In this document: positions 8,279-15,580 of the stretch, piece by piece
Layout: the number at the start of each line of letters is the position of its first letter
Numbering within the stretch: the first letter of the stretch is position 1
Assembly (NCBI GenBank): GCA_032249175.1
Contig: JAVVGK010000007.1
Coordinates: forward strand, 1-31,185
Length of the DNA stretch: 31,185 nucleotides
Reading direction: 5' to 3'
DNA from: DSFT01 sp032249175
Lineage (GTDB): Bacteria; Hydrothermota; Hydrothermia; LBFQ01; DSFT01
Notes under the pieces: model-generated
The model's database searches: none
What the model saw: the letters and a program-made list of their open reading frames with translations, nothing else
What the model was told of the DNA's origin: nothing
Translations under genes and position numbers: made by a program

Positions 8279-8576
8279 GATTTTGGGATTGGCTCTTTCG
8301 GTAATTGGGATTTTGATGCTTGTAAGCTTGGCGTTTGCTGCTGAACCTTCCACTTCATCTGATATAGCAAAAGCTGGTAAATACATAGGAATGGGACTTG
8401 CTATTGGTTTAACAGGTATAGGAACAGGAATAGCACAAAGTAGGATTGGAGCTGCTGGCGTTGGTGCTATATCGGAAGATAGAAGCATGCTTGGTCTTGT
8501 TCTTACACTTTTCGTAATTCCTGAAACAATTATTATATTTGGTTTTGTTGTAATGTTCTTAATAATGACACAATGA
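8268..8576 (+). CDS. ntpK: V/A-type ATP synthase subunit K (c-ring proteolipid)
   Basis: A 102-residue single-hairpin proteolipid that forms the rotor ring. Residues 1-25 look like a cleavable signal peptide (LVSLAFA-AEP), as in several bacterial and archaeal short K subunits. Helix 1 carries GIGTGIAQSRIG with Q57; helix 2 carries VIPETIIIFG with the ion-binding E86 followed by T87. Gln in helix 1 plus Glu-Thr/Ser in helix 2 is the pattern associated with sodium-binding rings, so sodium coupling is plausible but inferred. A strong Shine-Dalgarno (AAAAGGAGGG at 8251-8260) precedes the ATG by 7 bases inside the I gene, which fits the high copy number required for a ring subunit. Confidence 0.95.
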   Translation: MFRKILGLALSVIGILMLVSLAFAAEPSTSSDIAKAGKYIGMGLAIGLTGIGTGIAQSRIGAAGVGAISEDRSMLGLVLTLFVIPETIIIFGFVVMFLIMTQ

Positions 8577-9160
8577 TTGAGCAAATTGAAAGTATTGTAC
8601 TAAATAAGGCAAAAAAAGAAGCAGAAGAAATTATATCTGGTGCCCTTCTGGGTGCCTCTGAAATAATTGAAAAAGCAAAAGAAAAAATTCCTATTATTAT
8701 TGATGAATATCTTAAAAAAGCAAAAAGTTACATTAACTCTCAAAGACAAAAAATTATAGGTAATGTTCAACTTGAAATTAATTCTCAATTAATAGATATT
8801 CAAAACGAGATTTTGAATAAAATTTTTGAGAATTTAGAAGATGAAATTGTAAAATTGCTTAAAGATAAAAACATTTATGAAAATTATTTAAAAAGAATCA
8901 TTGACGAAGTTTTCAAAAACAATAGCTTTCAAAATCCAGTTGTTTATGTTAATCCAAATGACTTTGAAATAATAAAAAAATTTTTAAATAACTTTCAAAT
9001 CGTAAAAGATGAAAATGTTAAATTTGGTATTATTGTTGAAGATAAGGAAAGAGGATTTATTGTAAGAAATACATTAAAAACAAGAATTGAAAAAGTTAAA
9101 CAAATTGTTATGGAGAAATTTTCACAATATATCCAATCATACTCCCAACAACAAGATTAA
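8573..9160 (+). CDS. ntpE: V/A-type ATP synthase subunit E (peripheral stalk)
   Basis: A 195-residue subunit E of the peripheral stalk. Residues ~1-85 are a long charged helix typical of the stalk coiled coil (KAKKEAEEIISGALLGASEIIEKAKEKIP). Residues ~100-190 form the globular head with the conserved ending GIIVEDKERGFIVRNTLKTRIEK. Its ATG overlaps the K stop (ATGA). The last 53 bases overlap the end of the convergent DUF3108 gene. The operon stops here: subunits A, B, C, D, F and G/H are not in the window, so the catalytic head must be encoded elsewhere. Confidence 0.93.
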   Translation: MIEQIESIVLNKAKKEAEEIISGALLGASEIIEKAKEKIPIIIDEYLKKAKSYINSQRQKIIGNVQLEINSQLIDIQNEILNKIFENLEDEIVKLLKDKNIYENYLKRIIDEVFKNNSFQNPVVYVNPNDFEIIKKFLNNFQIVKDENVKFGIIVEDKERGFIVRNTLKTRIEKVKQIVMEKFSQYIQSYSQQQD

Positions 9161-9794
9161 CCTTAATTTTAATAGGAATTTTTTTAGAACTTGAAATAAT
9201 AATTTCACCTCCTCTATCACCAAGAACTTCTCTTTTCTTTCCTTCATCCATAGGTAAAATTGGTGAGATAGCATAACAATCCTCTTCAAATCCAAGCCAT
9301 TTACATTTTTCTTTTCTTTTAATAAAAATTTGGGCATATCCTGAAAATCCATCCATATGATAAGGAAGTAAAATTGTGTCTTTTAAATCAAGAAATCTAA
9401 CGATGTAAATTAAAGCAACAGGGTCAAGAGCATTTTTTGGTATTTGAAAAGTTTTTTTATCTCTTTTACCATCTTTTATTTCATCATATTCTGCATAATT
9501 TTCATAATAATTTATCGTCACTTCATAATTCCAACCTGGCTCAATTTGTCTTTTATAAAATTTAACTGTTCTAAAATTTTGTGTATCTACCCAAGATATA
9601 AAATCCTCATATAAATTTATACCAAGAGCACCACCTTTTGCGAATAATCTCAATTTATAACAAGGAATACCTCTTACAATTTCTATTCCTTCAACTTTTA
9701 AAAACATTTCTCCTATATTTATTGGTCCATATTTTGCCTTATATTCTAATTTTTCATTTAAATTTAATGTATAGCTAAATAGCAAAAGCATCAT
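9108..9794 (-). CDS. DUF3108 domain protein, exported
   Basis: A ~228-residue protein recognised as DUF3108-like by LEYKAKYGPINIGEMFLKVEG near the N-terminus, the strand YKLRLFAKGGALGINLYEDFISWVD, and KNALDPVALIYIVRFLDL in the middle. These proteins are extracytoplasmic beta-structured proteins of unknown function. I prefer the ATG at 9794 (or the adjacent one at 9791), giving the weak signal sequence MMLLLFSYTLNLN; a TTG at 9815 would give a longer overlap with thiL. It is the last gene of the seven-gene minus-strand operon. Its 3' end runs 53 bases into the end of ntpE on the other strand, with no terminator between them. Confidence 0.82.
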   Translation of the reverse strand: MMLLLFSYTLNLNEKLEYKAKYGPINIGEMFLKVEGIEIVRGIPCYKLRLFAKGGALGINLYEDFISWVDTQNFRTVKFYKRQIEPGWNYEVTINYYENYAEYDEIKDGKRDKKTFQIPKNALDPVALIYIVRFLDLKDTILLPYHMDGFSGYAQIFIKRKEKCKWLGFEEDCYAISPILPMDEGKKREVLGDRGGEIIISSSKKIPIKIKVNLVVGSMIGYIVKISP

Positions 9795-10746
9795 ATCCTC
9801 TTTTTGATATATCAATTTTTAAATCCCCATCAATAATATAAACACCTGGTTTATCTTCTATAACTTCTCCAATTATTGTAATCGGAAGATTTAATTTAGT
9901 TATTTTTTCTTCCTCTTCTCTTGGTATTGATAATAATAATTCATATTCTTCACCACTTTCAACAGCAATAAACCAATCTTTAATTTCAAGTTTTTTAGAA
10001 AGGAATTTAACAGAATCTTTAATAGGTAGTTTATTAGCATAAATTATTATTTGAACTTCGCTTAATTGAGCCATTCTATAACCATCTATTCCAAGACCAT
10101 CTGAAATATCTATACAAGCATTTACATTTATATTATTTATAATTTTATTCATTTCTTCAAACCTTACTATTGGACGAGCAAATTTTTCTCTCATTTCATT
10201 TATCCACCATTTAACACCACTTATTAAATTTCTTTCATAAGCAATAAAATAACCTCTTGACCTTCCAATATCTCCTGTTATTGCTATTAAATCCCCTATT
10301 TTTGCATTACTTCTTAATAGAGCTTTTTCTCTTTTTACTTCACCAATTGCAGTTAAATGTAATTCTAATCTATCGTATTTCTCTATATTTCCACCAACTA
10401 TTGAAATACAAAACTTATCACAAACATCAAAAATGCCTTTGTATATCTCATCAATTTTATTTATTGATTTTTGATTTATATTTAAACTAACAAGAATAGC
10501 TATTGGACTGCCACCCATAGCACATATATCACTTAAAACAGCAACTGCACTTTTATAACCTATTTCATAAAATGATAATAAATCGTACTTAAAATGAATG
10601 TTTTCAACAAAAGCATCCGTTGTTATTATTAAATTTTTATTAACCATTTCTGAAATAATCGCACAATCATCACCCGGACCTAATATAACCCTTGGATTTG
10701 GCTTATAGAATTTAAATATATTTTTCAAAATTTCATCTTCTCTCAT
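9775..10746 (-). CDS. thiL: Thiamine-monophosphate kinase
   Basis: ThiL phosphorylates thiamine monophosphate to the active diphosphate. It belongs to the PurM/HypE ATP-binding superfamily. From the chosen ATG (MREDEILKNIF) the protein has 323 residues. Visible motifs are GPGDDCAI (residues ~23-30), TTDAFVENIHF (42-52), KSAVAVLSDICAMGGSP (65-81), and later GDIGRSRGYF and CIDISDGLGIDG. In ThiL the aspartates of these stretches bind magnesium-ATP. A TTG at 10752 overlapping the pmbA stop is an alternative start. No other thiamine gene is present in the window. Confidence 0.95.
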   Translation of the reverse strand: MREDEILKNIFKFYKPNPRVILGPGDDCAIISEMVNKNLIITTDAFVENIHFKYDLLSFYEIGYKSAVAVLSDICAMGGSPIAILVSLNINQKSINKIDEIYKGIFDVCDKFCISIVGGNIEKYDRLELHLTAIGEVKREKALLRSNAKIGDLIAITGDIGRSRGYFIAYERNLISGVKWWINEMREKFARPIVRFEEMNKIINNINVNACIDISDGLGIDGYRMAQLSEVQIIIYANKLPIKDSVKFLSKKLEIKDWFIAVESGEEYELLLSIPREEEEKITKLNLPITIIGEVIEDKPGVYIIDGDLKIDISKRGYDAFAI

Positions 10747-10748
10747 AA

Positions 10749-12077
10749 TCAAAAATCAGTTTTGCTTATGAAATTGAAATTTGAAACTTTAATATCAGGA
10801 ATTATAGAACCTCTTGGATAAAATTCGTAAAAATTAGAATTAACAATAAGCTTTTCTTCATTTGAAATATCAATTACATTATTAAAAACTTCCATAAAAC
10901 TTTGAGTAAATCTCATATTCTTAATTGCGGACTTGATTTTTCCATCTTCTATTAGAAATAATCCATCTCTTGTCATTCCTGTTAATGTGAAGCTCATCGG
11001 CTCAACCAAATTTAAATACCAAATTCTATTTATAAAAATTCCTCTTCCTGTTTCTTTTATTATATCTTCTAAACTTTTATTGCCTCCTTTAAGATGAAGA
11101 TGAAGAAATATGGGATAATCTTGAAATGGGATATTAGAGCAAGCATTATTTTCTAAATTAAGAAGTTTTGAATACTTATTATTAAGAGCTATGTTTTTTA
11201 AAGCCCCATTTTCTATTATTGAAATTTTTTTCTTTACATTTCCTTCAAAATCAAAACCTATTGGAAATAATAATAAATTAAAAGGCTCTTCATATAAATT
11301 TATTTTTTCAGAAAAAATTTTCTCATTTAATTTACCGCTAAAAGGACTTATGCCTTCATAATAATTTTTTGATGATAAGGCAAAATAATTAAGATAATCA
11401 ATAATATCACTTAAAGCCAAACTTGAAAGTATAACATCATATTTATCTTCTTTTATTTCAATAGGATTTTCATTTAAAATTGCCATATTTAAACAGTTTT
11501 TAGCAAATTTCTCGTAGTTTTCAAGAATATCAGAAAATTTATAACTACTATATTGAGACCAAGCACTATTTGAATTTATGTAATTTATTGTTAAGTGATT
11601 TATTGAAGTTTTATTGTATGCTTCAAAACCATCTGAACTTAAAACAAAAACATGTTGAAATCCTCTATAAAAATTACCGAATGCCTTATAGCTTCCACCA
11701 ATTTTTATAATTTCTTTAATGATTTTTGAGCTTTCATCAGGATTTAATTCAAAATTGTCAAAAGCAAATTCATATTTGGGAATTTCTTTTTTTTCTAATG
11801 GAAACAAAAATTCACTTTCAATCATAGAATTTTCAGATTTTTTCAAAAGTTCTTTTATTTTTTCAATATCAAAATTATTTATATAAAAAATCGCATATTT
11901 ATTTTCAGTTCTTATTCTAACGGAAATTAAATAATTTTCTTCAAATGTGCTTTGATGAATAAATGAGTTGGCAAACCTTTGAAAAAGATATTCATTATAA
12001 AAAATAACAATATCTGTTGAAAATTTAGAAATCCTTATAATCTGCTCCGCTATATTTAAAAGCTCATTATCCTTCAT
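10749..12077 (-). CDS. pmbA: TldE/PmbA-like protein of the TldD/PmbA family
   Basis: A 442-residue member of the TldD/PmbA family, whose heterodimers are proteases acting on microcin precursors and other unfolded peptides. The family ending is visible (TLTGMTRDGLFLIEDGKIKSAIKNMRFTQS). Where TldD carries the zinc motif HExxxH, this protein has DVILSSLALSDIIDYLNYF with no histidines, so it is the TldE/PmbA-type non-metal partner rather than TldD. No tldD is found in this window. The catalytic partner is either elsewhere or absent. Start ATG 12077 overlaps the preceding gene by 11 bases. Confidence 0.85.
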   Translation of the reverse strand: MKDNELLNIAEQIIRISKFSTDIVIFYNEYLFQRFANSFIHQSTFEENYLISVRIRTENKYAIFYINNFDIEKIKELLKKSENSMIESEFLFPLEKKEIPKYEFAFDNFELNPDESSKIIKEIIKIGGSYKAFGNFYRGFQHVFVLSSDGFEAYNKTSINHLTINYINSNSAWSQYSSYKFSDILENYEKFAKNCLNMAILNENPIEIKEDKYDVILSSLALSDIIDYLNYFALSSKNYYEGISPFSGKLNEKIFSEKINLYEEPFNLLLFPIGFDFEGNVKKKISIIENGALKNIALNNKYSKLLNLENNACSNIPFQDYPIFLHLHLKGGNKSLEDIIKETGRGIFINRIWYLNLVEPMSFTLTGMTRDGLFLIEDGKIKSAIKNMRFTQSFMEVFNNVIDISNEEKLIVNSNFYEFYPRGSIIPDIKVSNFNFISKTDF

Positions 12078-12417
12078 AATTTTCCTCTTCTAAAACTTCT
12101 TTTTGATTTTTTAAATAGGAAACAAGTTTTGAAAGAACATCACTTGGATTCATATCTTTTTTATTATATACAATTTTTAATTCTTTTACAAGGGCATTTT
12201 CTAACTTTTCATCACCTTTTATGTAAAATTCATAAACCTCAACAAAAATTTTTTGTAAAATTTTTGAAGTTCTCAAATTATTTTCATCTTCAAAAATCAT
12301 TTCAGCGATTTTATCATATATATTCCTAACTTTATCTTTTAGATATTTCATTAAAAATTCTTTAAAGGCTTTTCTTTCTCTCTTCGCATGTGCTCCTACA
12401 AAAATTTTTCTTCTCAT
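12067..12417 (-). CDS. Hypothetical small helical protein
   Basis: A 116-residue protein I do not recognise. It is rich in Lys and Glu and almost certainly all-helical. It starts with a basic MRRKIFVGAHAKRERKAFKEF, continues with long amphipathic helices (IYDKIAEMIFEDENN, ILQKIFVEVYEFYIKGDEKLENA), and ends in an acidic EEENYEG. No signal peptide, membrane helix or cysteine is seen. The ATG overlaps the upstream CoA-binding gene stop (ATGA) and its end overlaps pmbA by 11 bases, so coupling to both neighbours supports it as a genuine gene. Confidence 0.7.
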   Translation of the reverse strand: MRRKIFVGAHAKRERKAFKEFLMKYLKDKVRNIYDKIAEMIFEDENNLRTSKILQKIFVEVYEFYIKGDEKLENALVKELKIVYNKKDMNPSDVLSKLVSYLKNQKEVLEEENYEG

Positions 12418-12842
12418 AATAACCCCCTATTTTTAAAAGCACTATGAACCTTATAAATACATTTATTCATTACAACATCTATACCATTTTCAGATAGCAA
12501 TTTTGCTGCTTCTTCATTAATAATTCCTTCTTGCATCCATACAAGTTTTGGCTTATGCTTCATCCTTAATATTTCCTTAGCATGTTCTAATACCGCCTCT
12601 GACCTTCTAAATATATCTACAATATCAACTTCTTCATCAACCTCATCTATACTCTTATAAACCTTTCTTCCAAGCCACTTTTGTAGTTTTGGATTTATGG
12701 GAATAACTTCATAACCATTAGCAAGTAAATACCTAGGAATTTTCCCCGCAGGCTCATCATGGTTGTCCTTTATACCTATTACTGCTATCTTCTTGGCACT
12801 TTTTAGATAATTTAAAAGTTTTTCTTCATCCTGAATAATCAT
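12414..12842 (-). CDS. CoA-binding domain protein (YccU-like)
   Basis: A 142-residue stand-alone Rossmann CoA-binding domain of the CoA_binding_2/YccU type. The nucleotide-binding turn is KKIAVIGIKDNHDEPAG (residues ~17-33), followed by YEVIPINPKLQKWLGRKVYKSIDEV, DIVDIFRRSE and PKLVWMQEGIINEEAAKLLSENGIDVVMNKCIYKVH, all typical. The precise cellular role of the family is unknown. It starts inside the end of kdsB (17-base overlap) and ends by ATGA overlap with the next gene. Confidence 0.92.
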   Translation of the reverse strand: MIIQDEEKLLNYLKSAKKIAVIGIKDNHDEPAGKIPRYLLANGYEVIPINPKLQKWLGRKVYKSIDEVDEEVDIVDIFRRSEAVLEHAKEILRMKHKPKLVWMQEGIINEEAAKLLSENGIDVVMNKCIYKVHSAFKNRGLL

Positions 12843-13572
12843 AATTTTGAAATTTTAAAGCCAATTGTCTTGCTTTCTCTAAATCTTCAATTGTATCAAC
12901 TGATATTCCATCATGATCCACAATAATACATTTAATTTTAAGACCATTTTCAATAGCTCTTAATTGCTCAAGTCCTTCAATTTCTTCTAATTTTGATTTT
13001 TCAAGATTTATGAAGCTAAACAATGAATCTCTTTTATATCCATAAATTCCAATATGTTTATAATAAATAGCATTTCCACTTCTATTGTAAGGTATTGGAC
13101 TTCTTGAAAAATAAATCGCATAAAAATGATTATCAAAAACAACCTTTACAACATTTGGATTGTTAATCTCTTCTAAATTCTTTATTTTAGTTATTGGTGT
13201 TATAATATGAGCATTTTTATCATTATGAAGCTCAATAAAAATGTTATCTATAATTTCAGGTTTTATAAATGGTTCATCAGCTTGAACATTAACAATAAAA
13301 TAATAATTTGGAAAATTCATAATAACTTCTCCAATTCTATCTGTTCCACTTTGGTGCTTATCAGAAGTTATAAAGCATTTATATCCAAGTTTATTTACAA
13401 AATTATAAACATTTTCGTCTTCTGTCGCAACTACAATCTCATCAGCGATTTTTGATTTTGAAGCATTTTCAAGAACCCACTCTATCAATGTTTTATTTCC
13501 AATTTTTAAAAGAACTTTACCCTTTAAACGAGAAGAATGATAACGTGCAGGAATTACAATTATATTTTTCAA
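12826..13572 (-). CDS. kdsB: 3-deoxy-manno-octulosonate cytidylyltransferase
   Basis: KdsB activates Kdo as CMP-Kdo for attachment to lipid A, so it marks an organism with a lipopolysaccharide outer membrane. The 248-residue length is standard. Motifs are IPARYHSSRLKGKVL (residues 7-21), the sugar/metal region DKHQSGTDRIGE (71-82) and NVQADEPFI (95-103). The end is the usual GISVDTIEDLEKARQLAL. The start is TTG at 13572, directly after the stop of the Tat/PqqD-like gene. No waaA or lpx genes are nearby; gmhA at 22589-23143 is the other lipopolysaccharide-type gene. Confidence 0.95.
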   Translation of the reverse strand: MKNIIVIPARYHSSRLKGKVLLKIGNKTLIEWVLENASKSKIADEIVVATEDENVYNFVNKLGYKCFITSDKHQSGTDRIGEVIMNFPNYYFIVNVQADEPFIKPEIIDNIFIELHNDKNAHIITPITKIKNLEEINNPNVVKVVFDNHFYAIYFSRSPIPYNRSGNAIYYKHIGIYGYKRDSLFSFINLEKSKLEEIEGLEQLRAIENGLKIKCIIVDHDGISVDTIEDLEKARQLALKFQNYDYSG

Positions 13573-13899
13573 TTATATAATTTTAAGAACTTTTAAATTA
13601 TCTACGAAAACCTCCACATCTTCTCTAATGATGTTTGGATCTTTTTTAGTGATTTCAAAAAGCTCATTAACTATTTGGTTTATAGAAGCTCCTTCTTTCA
13701 ATCTTCCAAGAACATAAAGACCTGTTTCATTTACATTCATTATTGAGCCATCTGAGAATATAACATTATAACCATTAGCAGTTTTTTCTATATAACTTAT
13801 GGACTTGTAGTTCAAAGTTTTAGCAAGAGCATTTCCTTTTAGAGCCATACCCATCAACCCCACAACCGCTACAACTTTTAGAAAGTTCCTTCTGGTCAT
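13573..13899 (-). CDS. Tat-targeted PqqD-like small protein
   Basis: A 108-residue protein with a clear twin-arginine signal: MTRRNFLKVVAVVGLMGMAL followed by an ALA-type cleavage site near residue 26. The mature part resembles the PqqD winged-helix fold: YNVIFSDGSIMNVNETGLYVLGRLKEG, then ASINQIVNELFEITKK, then IIREDVEVFVDNLKVLKII. This is the strand-loop-helix pattern with 'NETG' and 'DVE.F...L' seen in PqqD and RiPP recognition elements. Those proteins are normally cytoplasmic, so an exported one is unusual. It heads the seven-gene operon behind the strong TTGAAA-N17-TATAAT promoter, with the ATG 7 bases after the -10 box. Fold assignment is by motif only; function unknown. Confidence 0.75.
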   Translation of the reverse strand: MTRRNFLKVVAVVGLMGMALKGNALAKTLNYKSISYIEKTANGYNVIFSDGSIMNVNETGLYVLGRLKEGASINQIVNELFEITKKDPNIIREDVEVFVDNLKVLKII

Positions 13900-13903
13900 A
13901 GCG

Positions 13904-13935
13904 AAAATTATAAAGCATAAGATTTAAAATTTCAA
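13904..13935 (-). promoter_or_regulatory. Promoter of Tat/PqqD-kdsB-thiL operon
   Basis: Minus strand TTGAAA (13930-13935), 17-base spacer, TATAAT (13907-13912) inside GCTTTATAATTTT. The ATG is 7 bases after the box, so the mRNA should be leaderless. It overlaps the divergent EamA promoter: only 40 bases separate the two start codons. Confidence 0.7.
13921..13932 (+). promoter_or_regulatory. Promoter of EamA-yebC unit
   Basis: TAAAAT at 13925-13930 lies 9 bases before the ATG at 13940. No Shine-Dalgarno is present. It is back to back with the minus-strand promoter, and its -10 shares base 13930 with the other promoter's -35, so the two probably compete for polymerase. Confidence 0.5.
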
Positions 13936-13939
13936 ATTT

Positions 13940-14797
13940 ATGAGAAAAAGCTTAACCTATGCCATTATTTCAATTTTATTTTGGTCAACAAGTGCTAGTG
14001 CATTTAAAATCACATTGAAATTTATTGACTTTTTTAGTTTAGTCTTTTATTCAAGCCTTTTTTCAGTTTTAATTTTATTCTTTTTGAATGTTAGGTTTGG
14101 AAATTTGAAGGAAATTACTAATTTTAGTAATAATAAAAAATCTATTTATTTAGGTTTTCTTGTTCCTTTTTTATATTATATATTATTATTTTTAGGTTAT
14201 TCAATAATGAAAGGTCAAGAAATGTTAATTTTAAACAATACATGGCAAATTTTTTTCTTTATTTTGTCAGTAATTTTTTTCTTAAAGAAAATTAATTTTT
14301 TTCAAGTTTTAGGAATTTTGATAAGTTTCAGTGGTGTTTTCATTTTAGCAACAAGAGGTGATGTTCTAAATTTTAAACTTTCCAACCCATTTGGATTTCT
14401 ATTAGGTATCTCTTGTGCTATTATTTGGGCTATTTACTGGATTTTAAATACTAATGATAAGAGAAAAATTGAAGTTAAACTTTTTTATAATTTCTTGTTT
14501 GGTTTTTTTTACATTGCTATTTTTATGATATTTTTCGGTAGTTTAAAGTTCAATACTTATGGATTAATTGGAAGTTTATATATTAGTCTTTTTGAAATGA
14601 GTATAACATTTTTAATTTATGGAAAAGCTATTGAGGAAAAAACATATATTCCAATAATCGCAAATTTAATGTACTTAGCTCCTATTATATCAATTCTTTT
14701 GTTGAGTATTATTGTTGGTGAAAAAATTGAAATTTGGACAATAATTTCAGTAATAACTATAATTTTTGGCATTATATTAACAAAAATTTACTCCTAA
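13940..14797 (+). CDS. EamA-family drug/metabolite transporter
   Basis: A 285-residue, very hydrophobic inner-membrane protein with about ten predicted helices in two homologous halves, the layout of DMT/EamA permeases. The N-terminus RKSLTYAIISILFWSTSASAFKITL matches the family's first helix (ALIWGS-type motif). The second half begins near NPFGFLLGISCAIIWAIYWIL with the same pattern, and each half ends with IPIIANLMYLAPIISILLLSIIVGE-like helices. Substrate cannot be told from sequence. It is transcribed divergently from the PqqD-like gene; yebC follows with its own promoter. Confidence 0.9.
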   Translation: MRKSLTYAIISILFWSTSASAFKITLKFIDFFSLVFYSSLFSVLILFFLNVRFGNLKEITNFSNNKKSIYLGFLVPFLYYILLFLGYSIMKGQEMLILNNTWQIFFFILSVIFFLKKINFFQVLGILISFSGVFILATRGDVLNFKLSNPFGFLLGISCAIIWAIYWILNTNDKRKIEVKLFYNFLFGFFYIAIFMIFFGSLKFNTYGLIGSLYISLFEMSITFLIYGKAIEEKTYIPIIANLMYLAPIISILLLSIIVGEKIEIWTIISVITIIFGIILTKIYS

Positions 14798-14814
14798 AAA
14801 TTGAATTTTTTATC

Positions 14815-14826
14815 CTTTAAAATTTT
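14815..14826 (+). promoter_or_regulatory. Promoter of yebC, leaderless
   Basis: CTTTAAAATTTT with TAAAAT at 14818-14823, 7 bases before the ATG at 14831. It lies inside an upstream in-frame extension, which shows that extension is not translated from this transcript. Confidence 0.65.
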
Positions 14827-14830
14827 AAAT

Positions 14831-15580
14831 ATGGCAGGACATAGTAAGTGGGCTCAAATAAAACATAAAAAGGCTTTAAAAGATGCTAGAAAAGGTAAAT
14901 TGTTTTCTAAAATTATAAGGGAAATAACAGTAGCAGTTAAAATTGGTGGTTCTGACCCTGAAAGTAATCCAAGATTGAGACTCGTCTTAGAAAAAGCAAA
15001 AGAAGTTAATCTTCCAAAAGATAATATAGAAAGGGCTATAAAAAGAGCATTAGGTAATGAGGAGGGAACAAATTACGAAGAAGTGATATATGAGGGTTAT
15101 GGTCCGGAAGGGATAGCATTTGTAGTTAAAGTATTAACTGACAATAAAAATAGAACAGTAAATGAAATAAGACATATTTTTTCAAAATATGGAGGAAATT
15201 TAGCAACAAGTGGCTCTGTGCTTTGGCAATTTTCTGAAAAAGGCATTATATACATAAATAAAAATAAAGTTAATGAAGAAAAACTATTTGAATTAGCATT
15301 AAGTTTAAATGTTGATGATATAAAGGAAGAAGAGGATAGCTTTGTAATTTACACAAATCCAAAGGATTTCCATAACATAAAGGAAGTACTTATTCAAAAC
15401 GGAATAGAAATTGATTCTTCGCTAATTACATTAATTCCAAATAATACAATTAAAATTGAAGGAGAAAAAGCAAAGAAAGTTTTAAAATTATATAATGCTC
15501 TTGATGAGCATGATGATGTTCAAGAAGTATATGCGAATTTTGATATTGAAAAGGATATTTTAGAAAGTTTTAATGAATGA
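14831..15580 (+). CDS. yebC: YebC/PmpR family regulatory protein
   Basis: YebC proteins were described as DNA-binding regulators and more recently as factors that help ribosomes through difficult sequences. The start at 14831 gives the universal N-terminus MAGHSKWAQIKHKKA. An in-frame ATG at 14801 would add 10 unconserved residues and would put the -10 box inside the gene. The protein has 249 residues, the normal length. Further motifs are KGKLFSKIIREITVAVKIGG, RLRLVLEKAKEVNLPKDNIERAIKRALG, YEGYGPEGIAFVVKVLTDNKNRT and FSKYGGNLATSGSVLWQF. The end, ALDEHDDVQEVYANFDI, is also typical. Confidence 0.97.
   Translation: MAGHSKWAQIKHKKALKDARKGKLFSKIIREITVAVKIGGSDPESNPRLRLVLEKAKEVNLPKDNIERAIKRALGNEEGTNYEEVIYEGYGPEGIAFVVKVLTDNKNRTVNEIRHIFSKYGGNLATSGSVLWQFSEKGIIYINKNKVNEEKLFELALSLNVDDIKEEEDSFVIYTNPKDFHNIKEVLIQNGIEIDSSLITLIPNNTIKIEGEKAKKVLKLYNALDEHDDVQEVYANFDIEKDILESFNE

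Noticed and set aside
8261..8584. Open frame on the minus strand across ntpK
   Set aside because: It is a complement shadow of the well-conserved c-ring gene, with low-complexity Pro/Ile content.
14801..14830. Ten-residue N-terminal extension of yebC
   Set aside because: It contains the -10 box and lacks the conserved MAGHSKW start, which is at 14831.
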